A DNA stretch of 64,000 nt from Pseudomonas mandelii (GTDB lineage Bacteria; Pseudomonadota; Gammaproteobacteria; Pseudomonadales; Pseudomonadaceae): positions 62,001 through 126,000 of the forward strand of contig NZ_RCZA01000004.1 of assembly GCF_006438925.1 (NCBI RefSeq), given 5' to 3'. Every line of letters starts with the position of its first letter. Positions within the stretch are counted from its first letter, which is position 1. The notes beneath the pieces were generated by a model. That model searched no databases and was not told where the DNA came from. It saw only the letters and a list, made by a program, of their open reading frames with translations. Positions 1-7,800 of this stretch are shown here, in pieces. The translations under genes were made by a program, and so were the position numbers.

Positions 1-934
1 GATACACGTGGTCGATTACCGGGCGAATCTTGTGCTCATTCAAGAATTCGTTCATGCGATCAAATGAGGAGCGAGGAGCAACGGCGATGCCACGAATCGT
101 TGTTTGCCGGAAGATCAAAGGCATCAGGTTCAGCGCAGAGGTTTGGCCGGTCAGGAAGCCGATCTGTGCGATACGTCCTCCTGCCTTTGTTGCTGCAACC
201 GATTGATTGATGCCATCCCCGCCTGCCACATCCAGCAGGAGATCGACCCCCTTGCCGTCAGTGAGCTTTAGTACTTCCTCTGCCCACTCAGGGCTAGTGC
301 GATAATTTACACCCGCTACAGCACCCAGTTTTTTCACTGCTTGCAGATTGTCATCTCGACTGGAAGTGACGATAACTTTGGCGCCAAGTGCCGTTGCAAT
401 TTGTGCAGCGAAAACAGAAACACCCCCTGAGCCCTGAACCAAAACGGTTTGGCCTGCCTCGATCTGGCCGAAATCAACGAGCGCATACCATGCCGTCAGA
501 GCAGCAATTGGAAGGGTCGCAGCTTCCTCATCTGACATGTTGTCGGGAGCACGTACCGCGCTGTCTTCATGGATAATCATGTACTCCGCCAGCCCGCCCG
601 GCAATGGCGAGCCAAAGCAGTAGTTAGGCTCATCTGGCCCTGGCATGCCATCCAACCAACGTGAGTAAAGGTGTGAGTTAACTCGATCTCCGATAGAGAA
701 GCGGCTGACGCCATCACCGACTGCTACGACAGTACCTGCCGCGTCGCTTACAGGGATTAGCGGCTTGGGCACCATATGAGGCTCATAGATGCCGTCAACG
801 ATAGCCTTATCTCGGAAGTTGAGCGATACAGCCCCCACTTTTACCAGCAGTTCTCCATCGGTGGGCACGGGTGTCTCAGCTTCCCCCTGCACAAGATTGT
901 CCAATCCGAAATCTTTCAGAAGCCACGCTTTCAT
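1..934 (-). CDS. Zinc-type alcohol dehydrogenase / quinone oxidoreductase-like MDR protein, C-terminus cut by window edge
   Basis: An open frame starts at the ATG read from 934 and runs off position 1, giving about 311 residues. The N-terminal GroES-like half begins MKAWLLKDFG. The Rossmann half carries VLVQGSGGVSVFAAQIATAL, the nucleotide-binding loop of medium-chain dehydrogenases/reductases of the NADPH:quinone oxidoreductase type. I do not see the cysteine-rich structural-zinc loop, so a zinc-free MDR enzyme is as likely as an alcohol dehydrogenase. It is transcribed away from the LysR gene at 1101, and the 166 bp between them probably holds a shared control region. The substrate cannot be inferred. 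The last few dozen residues lie outside the window. Confidence 0.85.
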   Translation of the reverse strand, partial: MKAWLLKDFGLDNLVQGEAETPVPTDGELLVKVGAVSLNFRDKAIVDGIYEPHMVPKPLIPVSDAAGTVVAVGDGVSRFSIGDRVNSHLYSRWLDGMPGPDEPNYCFGSPLPGGLAEYMIIHEDSAVRAPDNMSDEEAATLPIAALTAWYALVDFGQIEAGQTVLVQGSGGVSVFAAQIATALGAKVIVTSSRDDNLQAVKKLGAVAGVNYRTSPEWAEEVLKLTDGKGVDLLLDVAGGDGINQSVAATKAGGRIAQIGFLTGQTSALNLMPLIFRQTTIRGIAVAPRSSFDRMNEFLNEHKIRPVIDHVY

Positions 935-1100
935 TTTCAGTCTCCAGCAATTTTGAATGTGCAGGGGAGGAAAGCTCCTCCCTTACGCTGAGGACATTGT
1001 TGAGATTTCGCGGCACTAGATAAATGTGCAGAAACTTACAGGATTGTTATCCTGATCAGCAACAATCATCCAGTTATCATGTTTCCCGAGAAAGAGAATT

Positions 1101-2018
1101 ATGGAGCTTCTACAGTCGATGCAGGTATTCGCCAAGTTGGCTGAGTTGGGAAGCTTCACAAAAGTCGCGGAGGCAATGCAGGCAGGACGCCCGCACGTCA
1201 CACGCACCATTCAGGATCTGGAAGCTTCGCTGGGTGTCCGCCTGTTCCAACGCACTACCCGTAAAGTGAAACTGACTGCTGAGGGCGAGCGGTTTTATGA
1301 GCGTGTCAAAGAGATTTTGGCAACAATCGCAGAAGCCACTTCCATGTTCGACCGTAGTGGATCGACGTTGCGGGGACGGCTTCGCATTGACATCCCCACT
1401 GCATTTTCCCAGCACAGCTTCATGGAAAACCTGAGAAAATTTACAGAGGCATTTCCCAAAATCGAGCTTTCGCTGGGCGTGACCGACCGTGCGGTAGATC
1501 TCGTAGCCGAGGGCATCGACTGTGCATTGCGAATCGGTGACCTCCCGGACTCAAGCATGGTAGCTAGAGAAATTGGCACCGCCACCATGGTGACCTGTGC
1601 GTCTCCAGGTTATCTCCAAGCTTGCGGGCCACTCAGAACCCTAAACGATCTATCAGACCACCGATGTGTCAGCTTCCTTTCTGGTCAGAATAACAGACCG
1701 CTGCCTTGGCATTTTTCGGTAGACGGTGAAGATCGTCCACATACGCCTCATGGTGGTATCACTGTGAATGAGTCGAATGCCTACGTTCAATGCGGTGTTG
1801 CAGGTTTCGGCATTGTTCAAGCGCCGGGAATTACCGTTGAGACTTTCCTCGCAAGCGGAGAAATGGTTGAAGTGCTCAGAGCATTTCGTCCCAAACCTCG
1901 CCTGGTTTCCGTGCTGTACCCAAGCAGAACACATCTTGCACCTCAGGTGGATGCGTTTGTGGATTGGTTAAAGGAGCATTTTCCAGTGCTACACCCTAGC
2001 TGGTTCAAATCTCACTAA
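1101..2018 (+). CDS. LysR-family transcriptional regulator
   Basis: The 305-residue protein has the usual LysR length. Residues about 5-60 form the winged helix-turn-helix (LAELGSFTKVAEAMQAGRPH then LEASLGVRLFQRTTRKVKLT). Residues about 90-295 are a periplasmic-binding-like effector domain. The family resembles the AaeR/PA-type LysR proteins that act on neighbouring oxidoreductases. The ATG at 1101 is preceded by the purine-rich AAAGAGAA. It is divergent from the MDR oxidoreductase gene ending at 934, the classic layout for a LysR protein and its target, so control of that gene is the simplest inference. The inducer is unknown. The shift in codon use relative to the core genes further right suggests an accessory region. 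Confidence 0.9.
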   Translation: MELLQSMQVFAKLAELGSFTKVAEAMQAGRPHVTRTIQDLEASLGVRLFQRTTRKVKLTAEGERFYERVKEILATIAEATSMFDRSGSTLRGRLRIDIPTAFSQHSFMENLRKFTEAFPKIELSLGVTDRAVDLVAEGIDCALRIGDLPDSSMVAREIGTATMVTCASPGYLQACGPLRTLNDLSDHRCVSFLSGQNNRPLPWHFSVDGEDRPHTPHGGITVNESNAYVQCGVAGFGIVQAPGITVETFLASGEMVEVLRAFRPKPRLVSVLYPSRTHLAPQVDAFVDWLKEHFPVLHPSWFKSH

Positions 2019-2144
2019 CCTGCAGCCGTATGCCGACTCGGTATAGAGATAGGTTCTTGCCGTAAAATGTGTTGGGCGGACGATCATCAACTACCGTGTA
2101 CCGGGCAGCAATCGACCCAATCGGTTCGTCACGGTCTCAAGAAA

Positions 2145-2219
2145 TACAGTGGCAATACAAATGCGGGAGTAATGGAAGCTGAGCACGGCACCGCGACCGC
2201 TGAGTCTTGGCTGTCCAAG
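2145..2219 (+). pseudogene. Relic of the 3' end of an MvaT-like (H-NS family) gene
   Basis: Read in frame, this stretch gives SGNTNAGVMEAEHGTATAES followed by WLSK. It aligns with the C-terminal DNA-binding end of the MvaT-like gene at 4692-5060 (GGNHKGLKEWKAEHGSATVE then SWLTK). The AT-hook-like core upstream is gone and the stop codon is lost (TGT follows the final Lys codon). The same TTTGGTTTGAGTACAAAA tract and a hairpin terminator follow both copies. This looks like a decayed second copy and not a working gene. The two copies differ at many positions, so the duplication is not recent. Confidence 0.6.
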
Positions 2220-2237
2220 TGTTTTTGGTTTGAGTAC

Positions 2238-2262
2238 AAAAGGCCCTTCGAGGGCCTTTTTT
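2238..2262 (+). terminator. Rho-independent terminator behind the MvaT relic
   Basis: AAAAGGCCCT and AGGGCCTTTT pair around a TCG loop and run into a T tract. The sequence and position relative to the relic match the terminator at 5076-5100 behind the intact MvaT-like copy. Confidence 0.8.
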
Positions 2263-2472
2263 GTTAAACACGATGTACTATCGTAATGGCTTTTTGCCGT
2301 GATCGGTATGTTCTGGGGGCATGCTGGCAGCGTAAAGCATCTTTCTGAAATTTAATCGGTTGATTCAGTCATTAACGGTGATTGGATCTCCGTTCATCAA
2401 CATGAATCTCACGGTGCTCATGACGCCAGAGTGACCCGACCTAATGCAATTTTTCACACGGAGAATTCCAGA

Positions 2473-3168
2473 ATGGCAGCGCATCATAAAGAGAAACACT
2501 CAATAGACAACATTGGTTGGCTGCGCGCTGCCGTATTGGGGGCCAATGACGGAATCGTTTCAACTTCAAGTCTGATTCTGGGCGTAGCCGCCTCTCACGC
2601 AACTCACAACAGCATCCTTATAGCGGGTGTCTCTGCTCTCGTCGCCGGTGCTATGTCGATGGCTACTGGAGAGTACGTTTCCGTGCAGTCCCAAGCCGAC
2701 ACGGAAGCGGCTGCCCTAGAGACGGAGCGAATTGAGATTCAGGAAAATCCGAAGGGCGAGAATCGTGAACTGACAGGAATTTATGTTGAGCGAGGACTTG
2801 AGGCGCCGCTTGCAAAAGAAGTCGCGACTAAACTAATGGATCACGACGCCTTGGGGGCGCATGCCCGAGATGAGTTGGGAATCACCGATGCGATGAGTGC
2901 AAAGCCATTACAAGCTGCTCTTGCATCTGCGCTAAGCTTTGCCGTAGGTGCGGCACTACCATTACTCGTGGTCGTAGTAGTTCCACAAGAACATCTCATC
3001 CCAGTCATCGTCGTCGCGTCGTTGGTCTTCCTTGCTATCCTTGGCGGCTTGGCGGCCAAGGTCGGCGGGGCGAATATTAAAAATGGGGTTTTACGTGTGA
3101 CTTTTTGGAGTGCGCTTTCGATGGCGGTGGCAGCAGGAGTCGGTACCCTGTTGGGAACCACAGTATAA
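2473..3168 (+). CDS. VIT1/CCC1-family membrane metal transporter
   Basis: The protein has 231 residues from the ATG at 2473, which has GGAG eight bases upstream; a GTG at 2431 is possible but lacks such a site. The N-terminal motif LRAAVLGANDGIVSTSSLIL and the following GAMSMATGEYVSVQSQADTE are hallmarks of the vacuolar iron transporter family. Hydrophobic segments lie near residues 20-60 and 145-230, giving about five helices with a charged cytosolic metal-binding loop of about 85 residues between. Family members carry Fe2+ or Mn2+ across membranes, and bacterial ones are usually taken as efflux or detoxification pumps. It lacks the ferritin-like N-terminal domain of the longer bacterial class. 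It sits alone between two MvaT-like 3' ends and may be cargo of an old insertion. Confidence 0.9.
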   Translation: MAAHHKEKHSIDNIGWLRAAVLGANDGIVSTSSLILGVAASHATHNSILIAGVSALVAGAMSMATGEYVSVQSQADTEAAALETERIEIQENPKGENRELTGIYVERGLEAPLAKEVATKLMDHDALGAHARDELGITDAMSAKPLQAALASALSFAVGAALPLLVVVVVPQEHLIPVIVVASLVFLAILGGLAAKVGGANIKNGVLRVTFWSALSMAVAAGVGTLLGTTV

Positions 3169-3919
3169 AACCCGGAACGGATTCCAGAATTAAATTCTGG
3201 CCTTTATACAAGGATGGAACAGGGTTTATATATTTGAAGGCAAGAGAAAAGCAGCGCTGCCCCCACACACCTTTATCCGATAGGATGCCGCCGGTTTTTT
3301 CTTCTGTTTTCTTTAGCTTTTTAATCCCACAGGATTGAAAGCTGGAACAGAAGCTGAAACTGAAACGCAGGCCTTGGGGGCCCAAGGGGAATCGCATTAC
3401 TTACAGCCGTGGGCTGCTGCTTATGCTTTGAATACAAAATACCGTCAATTTTTTCAAAAAAATCCACATATTGCTATTCATCGGTTTTATTTCGTTTTTT
3501 ACCATTATATGTTGTGTTTTCGGCGGGTGGGGTGATGTGAGAATCAAGTGGAGCTAGAGTCAGAGCTGGAAGCGACGGTCTGGGCAGTAGCATTGCGTGC
3601 CTACGGTGCATCGCTTCATCAGGTACTTGGGCAAGCGTTGGCGCAATACAAAAGACAACCTGGGTTGGACGAGCTGACGCGCTTCCACCCGAGCACAGGG
3701 GGTCAAGCTGGCGTCCGCGCACTTGGTTGTGCTCTCTCCAAAGAGATGCCGAACTGGGGCGATCGGCACCGTGATGACTACATCGAGATCCGGCGCGAGC
3801 TTCGTTGGCATATTGCCCGTCACCTGCACCTACCTGAACTACACGCCAAGAGCGATAAGGGCAATAGCGTCCACTTATTTTAAAGCGGACGTCATCGCCC
3901 TCACCGAAGCCAATGGCTA
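3169..3919. other. Long gap with no recognisable gene
   Basis: A palindrome CCAGAATT/AAATTCTGG at 3184-3200, followed by CCTTTAT, may end the VIT gene transcript. The segment about 3290-3540 is clearly richer in A+T than its surroundings. From 3548 to 3883 there is an uninterrupted plus-strand frame of 111 residues, and overlapping frames are open on both strands. None resembles a family I know and none has a convincing ribosome site. A decayed foreign gene is plausible but not shown. Confidence 0.4.
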
Positions 3920-4384
3920 TCACATGTTCAACGACATTGGCTTTTCTCCTCCGTCCGGGAGGCCGAAACGACCTCTGACGAAGTTCAGGAAAGCTCCATA
4001 TGGTCGTCCCAGAGTTAGCATAATTACCGTCACACCAAGCGATCCATACAGCAGTTCTTCGCCGTTAGCCCCGCAGATTGCCAATATGGCTGCATAGATT
4101 GGTACCTGGAAGCTTACGAGAGCGAGCGAGTCCCACAAGATATGGGAACTTCGACTCGTGCTGGAAAATCTCATGAACCAGTCTCGCCAAAACCCATATG
4201 GGCGGCCAGTCAGAACCATAAGCCCGGCACCTAGAAGTCGGGTATGAAGCACCTGCTCCCAAGCCATCCCCGCAATGAGCCGCTCGTTAAAGATGCCTGT
4301 AACGGTAAAAAATAGGATCAACGCGAGAGTATCCGCAGCGAAAGATCGCCACCTATCGCTTCGATCTTCAGTTGAATAAGACAA
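3920..4384 (-). CDS. AlaE-type L-alanine exporter
   Basis: The protein has 154 residues with four hydrophobic segments. Two motifs match E. coli AlaE closely: RPYGFWRDWFMRFSS (WPYGMYRDLFMR in AlaE) and SFQVPIYAAILAICGA (FQSPVYVAIL in AlaE). The last helix carries a second GRPYGAFLN-like motif, also as in AlaE. The start is a TTG at 4382-4384, chosen because an unusually strong AGGAGG stands eight bases upstream and no ATG fits. AlaE exports excess L-alanine through the inner membrane using the proton gradient. The gene is single and points away from the MvaT-like gene. The identification rests on motifs recalled from the family and is fairly secure. Confidence 0.8.
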   Translation of the reverse strand: MSYSTEDRSDRWRSFAADTLALILFFTVTGIFNERLIAGMAWEQVLHTRLLGAGLMVLTGRPYGFWRDWFMRFSSTSRSSHILWDSLALVSFQVPIYAAILAICGANGEELLYGSLGVTVIMLTLGRPYGAFLNFVRGRFGLPDGGEKPMSLNM

Positions 4385-4691
4385 ATCGCTTACCTCCTGC
4401 CTCGTTTAGAGCGCTATGTCCGAAGAACTGGGCTTCAAGCCCCGATCCCAATTCGCTGTGACAAGTCGCCAGGTATTTTTGAATAATAGTGGTGACCTAC
4501 ACCCGTGTGTGGAACAGATGCCCCCTCATTTCGCTCAGCGTTCCAAGATATTTTCTCGCATTGCTGCGCACCACAAGTTGCCGGTCGATGACGTTGGTCA
4601 TCGGCATGCGCCAGATTCGGCCAACCCCCTGGAAGTCGGCATTTTTTTTGTTTTTGGTGTACCGTTAGAGCGTTACTCAGAAGAGGTTTCC

Positions 4692-5060
4692 CGTGTCCAA
4701 ACTCCAGAATTTCGCCAACTCGAAAAACACCTCGCAGAGCAGCTCCAAGCTCTCGAGGCTCTGAAAGGTGATGTCGGCCTGAAGAAAGAAATTGAATTCG
4801 AGACCAAGCTACGTGCTCTACTCGCCGAGTACGGCTACAGCCTGCCGAACGTGATCAACTTGCTTGATCCACAATCTGGCCGCCGTCGTGCTCCAGCTGT
4901 CGAGTCCAAAACTGGCAGCCGTAAGCCACGCCAAGTGAAGGTCTACAAAAATCCACACACTGGCGAGCTCATCGAAACCAAAGGTGGGAATCACAAAGGC
5001 CTGAAAGAATGGAAAGCGGAACACGGCTCGGCGACCGTTGAGTCCTGGCTGACCAAGTGA
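4692..5060 (+). CDS. MvaT/MvaU-type H-NS-like regulator; start disputed, possible frameshift at the 5' end
   Basis: The in-frame part gives the typical MvaT architecture. An N-terminal coiled coil (FRQLEKHLAEQLQALEALKG, then LKKEIEFETKLRALLAEYG) serves oligomerisation. A linker follows, then the C-terminal DNA-binding block with VKVYKNPHTGELIETKGGNH. The family silences A+T-rich foreign DNA in Pseudomonas. No ATG, GTG or TTG lies in frame near the expected start. The natural start, GTG at 4693 (GTGTCCAAACTC), is one base out of frame with the body. The frame is open upstream to an ATG at 4416, but those residues do not look like MvaT. Either one base has been lost near 4702 or an unusual start is used. 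A terminator follows at 5076. Confidence 0.7.
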   Translation, partial: RVQTPEFRQLEKHLAEQLQALEALKGDVGLKKEIEFETKLRALLAEYGYSLPNVINLLDPQSGRRRAPAVESKTGSRKPRQVKVYKNPHTGELIETKGGNHKGLKEWKAEHGSATVESWLTK

Positions 5061-5075
5061 GTTTGGTTTGAGTAC

Positions 5076-5100
5076 AAAAGGGCCCAAAAGGGCCTTTTTT
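5076..5100 (+). terminator. Rho-independent terminator of the MvaT-like gene
   Basis: AAAAGGGCCC and GGGCCTTTTTT pair around AAAA and end in a T run, 15 bases after the TGA at 5058-5060. It corresponds to the terminator at 2238-2262. Confidence 0.8.
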
Positions 5101-5160
5101 GTTGGCCTTGCGGAGGAATGCGGTTAAACGTCCGGCTAACACAGATATTAGTGAGTACCA

Positions 5161-5784
5161 ATGCTAACGTGGGAGATATCCAATTCAATTCGCAGGTTGG
5201 GATGGGTGGAAAGCCGGCTTCACATGTTTGATGAGGATGAACCCACCGTGCCGAGAATTTTGACTTCCCAGATAAGTGACACCGCACTAAACGAGCACAA
5301 TGCCAGGATGTTCGGGTCGCCAAAGGAACGCTTGGATTTTTACCGAAGAGAGATTCAGTACGAAACCAGCATCTTGGCTAATCGTACTGACGCCTTTCTG
5401 GCATCTCAGTCTTTTTTGGTCATCGCATTTGCCTCTTCTATGGGCAATCTCAACCCCGAATGGGGCAAGTTGTTCACGCTGGTAGTACCACCGTTTCTTA
5501 CGTTGCTTGGAGTGCTAAGTTCGTTGAATGCTTGGCCCGGTATTCGTGCGGCATACGACATTATCGGCCATTGGCATTTCAAGCAGAGTGAGCTATTGCA
5601 TAGCGAGCCTTTAATGGGGTTGGCGTATGACGAATCGCCTTTATTTTGTGAGAGAGAGTCCACGCAAAAGGGGTATCGAAAGGCGTTGCTGTTTTCGGTG
5701 CGCACACCTTGGATCTTTGCGACGTTCTGGGTATTGCTTGGCATTTGGTCGGTTTGTATTCAAATCACCAAACTAGGTGCTTGA
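5161..5784 (+). CDS. Unknown membrane protein, 207 residues
   Basis: I do not recognise the family. The N-terminal ~80 residues are charged and soluble-looking, with RERL/RREIQYETSIL stretches that could form helices. They are followed by two hydrophobic segments around residues 80-125 (FLASQSFLVIAFASSMGNLN and LVVPPFLTLLGVLSSLNAWP) and a third near the C-terminus (FATFWVLLGIWSVCI). The cytosolic loop between contains conserved-looking aromatic residues. The ATG at 5161 has only a weak GTGAG site; ATG 5224 is an alternative. It stands alone between the MvaT-like gene and the kaiC operon, in DNA of lower GC than the core genes, so it is probably accessory. Confidence 0.6.
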   Translation: MLTWEISNSIRRLGWVESRLHMFDEDEPTVPRILTSQISDTALNEHNARMFGSPKERLDFYRREIQYETSILANRTDAFLASQSFLVIAFASSMGNLNPEWGKLFTLVVPPFLTLLGVLSSLNAWPGIRAAYDIIGHWHFKQSELLHSEPLMGLAYDESPLFCERESTQKGYRKALLFSVRTPWIFATFWVLLGIWSVCIQITKLGA

Positions 5785-5884
5785 GAGAGATATTCGGACA
5801 TCATCAGCTCTGCGCCCAAATGAAAACTCGATCACAGGTTATAGGGTGTACCATCGATAGGTGCCCATCAAAAATTAGTGAGCC

Positions 5885-6319
5885 ATGTCCAGGGAAAGCG
5901 AAGAGGGCCGCCAGATCGTAGCTTCTCTGGCGCGCCGGGTTGGGGACATTGCTGATCTTGCAAAGACCGCCCACGCAATTATTTCAACCTTGCAGGATAT
6001 GGACGCAGCCCTCAGGCCCATCATCGGTCAACAAGGGGTTGTCGCGCTTTATCGCCGCAGCCTCAATCTGTGCGTTTCCAATCATCCGCGACTGGCCGGC
6101 ACCTGTGACAGAGTGCAGGCAGGCATGGATCTGATTGCCCTCAAATCCGTGCTCATCGAGCAAAGCGAAGCCGATGCGCTGTTTTTCGGTGACCTGTTGC
6201 TGACCACGTTTTACGAGCTGCTGACCACGCTGATCGGGCCCTCGCTCACCGCACGTTTGCTTCGTGGTATGTGGGAACCTTTATTGAGCGACACCCCTTC
6301 GCAGGAAAATTCGCCATGA
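5885..6319 (+). CDS. Unknown 144-residue protein, first gene of the KaiC-like operon
   Basis: The sequence is mostly helical and soluble with no signal peptide, and I do not recognise the family. It is not KaiB: it lacks the thioredoxin-like fold pattern and is longer than KaiB. Features visible are a heptad-like N-terminal helix (about 1-40), a central SLNLCVSNHPRLAGTC segment, and a hydrophobic helix near residues 95-125. Its TGA overlaps the ATG of the kaiC-like gene (ATGA at 6316-6319), so the two are very probably translationally coupled and co-transcribed with the kinase at 7801. By position it could be a KaiC-binding input or adaptor protein, but that is inference only. Confidence 0.65.
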   Translation: MSRESEEGRQIVASLARRVGDIADLAKTAHAIISTLQDMDAALRPIIGQQGVVALYRRSLNLCVSNHPRLAGTCDRVQAGMDLIALKSVLIEQSEADALFFGDLLLTTFYELLTTLIGPSLTARLLRGMWEPLLSDTPSQENSP

Positions 6320-7791
6320 GCACCAAAGTGACTATCAACCGCCTGGCCACCGGTGTGCCAGGACTGGACGAGGTGCTGGGCGGAGGACTGCCGGAGTTTT
6401 CGTTCAACCTGATCGCCGGCCCGCCTGGCTGCGGCAAAACCACCTTGGCGCATCAGATGATGTTCGCCCTGGCGACGCCCGAGCGCCCGGCGCTGTTCTT
6501 TACCGTATTGGGCGAGCCGCCGCTGAAGATGCTGCGTTATCAGCAACAATTCGATTTTTTCGACAGCGATGCGATCAACCAGTCGATTCGTTACATCAAC
6601 TTGACCGATGACACTCTGGCCGGGAATCTGGACGAAGTGCTGCGGCGCATCGTCAGCGAAGTCGAGGCGCACTCTCCAGCGCTGGTGTTCGTCGACTCGT
6701 TTCGTTCGGTGGTGCTGGCCAGCCAGACGCAGGACAACCCCAACAACAACCTGCCGCAGTTCGTTCAGCAACTGGGCATGTTGATGACCACCTGGCAGGC
6801 GACGACCTTCCTGATTGGCGAATACTTCACCGAAACCGACACCAACCCGATTTTCACCGTGGCCGATGGCTTGATCTGGCTGCGTCAGAGCGTGCAGCGC
6901 AATTCCATGGTACGCAAGATTGAAATCATGAAGATGCGCGGCCAGCCCACGTTACCGGGCTTGCACACCTTCCGCATTGCGACGTCGGGGATCAAGGTGT
7001 TTGCACCCGCGCCACTCAACCCGGTTGAAGCGCCGCTGGAGATCCCCATCAAGCGCCTGAAAATGGGCGTGCCACAGCTCGACGAGATGCTGGGTGGCGG
7101 CCTGCCCCGTGGTTATTCCTTGCTAGTGGCCGGGCCGTCGGGGTCGGGCAAAAGCATCCTGGCAGCGACGTTCCTCGCAGAAGGCGCACGCAACGGCGAA
7201 ACCGGTGTGATCGCGGTGTTCGAACAACGGCCCAATCATTTTCAAAATGCCGCCCTCATTCAGTTGATCCAAAGCGGTCAGGTAGGCTTGGTGGACAGTC
7301 GTGCACCGGACTTGTCCATCGACGAAATCGTCCAATTGCTGTTGGCCGAGATCTCTCGCCTGAAAGCCACTCGTGTGGTGATCGACTCGTTGTCGGGCTT
7401 CGAACTGGCGCTGGCGCCGACCTTCCGCGAAGACTTCCGTGAATCGCTGTCGCGCATGGTCACCGCGCTGACCAGTGCCGGGGTCAGTGTGCTGATGACC
7501 TCCGAGCTGGAAGACCGCTACACCGACTTGCGTTTCAGCCCTTACGGCACGGCATTTCTCACCGACGCGATCATTGTCCAACGCTATATTGAAGTAGAGA
7601 GCCGCTTACTGCGCATCATGGCCGTGGTCAAGCTTCGGGCCAGCGCCCACTCCGATGAGCTGCGCTTGTACCGCGTCGATGAAAACGGCTTGCAGATTGG
7701 CGAAATGCTTCATGACCAAGAAGGGCTGCTCGGAGGCCGACCCACAAAGCGGATTTCAGGTGTATCACACCCAGGAGATAAAAATGCTTGA
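6316..7791 (+). CDS. kaiC: KaiC-like two-domain RecA/RAD55-family ATPase
   Basis: The 491-residue protein consists of two tandem KaiC domains. Walker A loops are GPPGCGKTT (about residues 35-43) and GPSGSGKSI, and Walker B strands are LVFVDSF and RVVIDSL. Both domains open with the typical R/G-x-G-x-P-x-LDE-x-LGGGLP signature. The paired catalytic glutamates of cyanobacterial KaiC are altered: GEPP in the first domain and EQRP in the second. Aligning the end of the second domain (TDAIIVQRYIE) with KaiC TDTIILLQYVE puts Ala and Phe at the phosphorylation sites Ser431/Thr432. It is therefore unlikely to run the classic phosphorylation cycle. It sits in an operon with an unknown protein and a histidine kinase; no kaiA or kaiB is present. 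Confidence 0.9.
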   Translation: MSTKVTINRLATGVPGLDEVLGGGLPEFSFNLIAGPPGCGKTTLAHQMMFALATPERPALFFTVLGEPPLKMLRYQQQFDFFDSDAINQSIRYINLTDDTLAGNLDEVLRRIVSEVEAHSPALVFVDSFRSVVLASQTQDNPNNNLPQFVQQLGMLMTTWQATTFLIGEYFTETDTNPIFTVADGLIWLRQSVQRNSMVRKIEIMKMRGQPTLPGLHTFRIATSGIKVFAPAPLNPVEAPLEIPIKRLKMGVPQLDEMLGGGLPRGYSLLVAGPSGSGKSILAATFLAEGARNGETGVIAVFEQRPNHFQNAALIQLIQSGQVGLVDSRAPDLSIDEIVQLLLAEISRLKATRVVIDSLSGFELALAPTFREDFRESLSRMVTALTSAGVSVLMTSELEDRYTDLRFSPYGTAFLTDAIIVQRYIEVESRLLRIMAVVKLRASAHSDELRLYRVDENGLQIGEMLHDQEGLLGGRPTKRISGVSHPGDKNA

Positions 7792-7800
7792 GCCCGACTC

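Noticed and set aside
2067..2267. Frame of 66 residues after the LysR gene
   Set aside because: Its second half is the decayed MvaT-like end read through a lost stop and the terminator; the first half resembles nothing.
3548..3883. Frame of 111 residues between the VIT and AlaE genes
   Set aside because: Overlapping frames on both strands are equally open, no family recognised and no ribosome site; listed only as part of the gap.
4416..4691. N-terminal extension of the MvaT-like protein from ATG 4416
   Set aside because: The extra 92 residues do not resemble MvaT proteins and would precede a coiled coil that normally begins within a few residues of the start.
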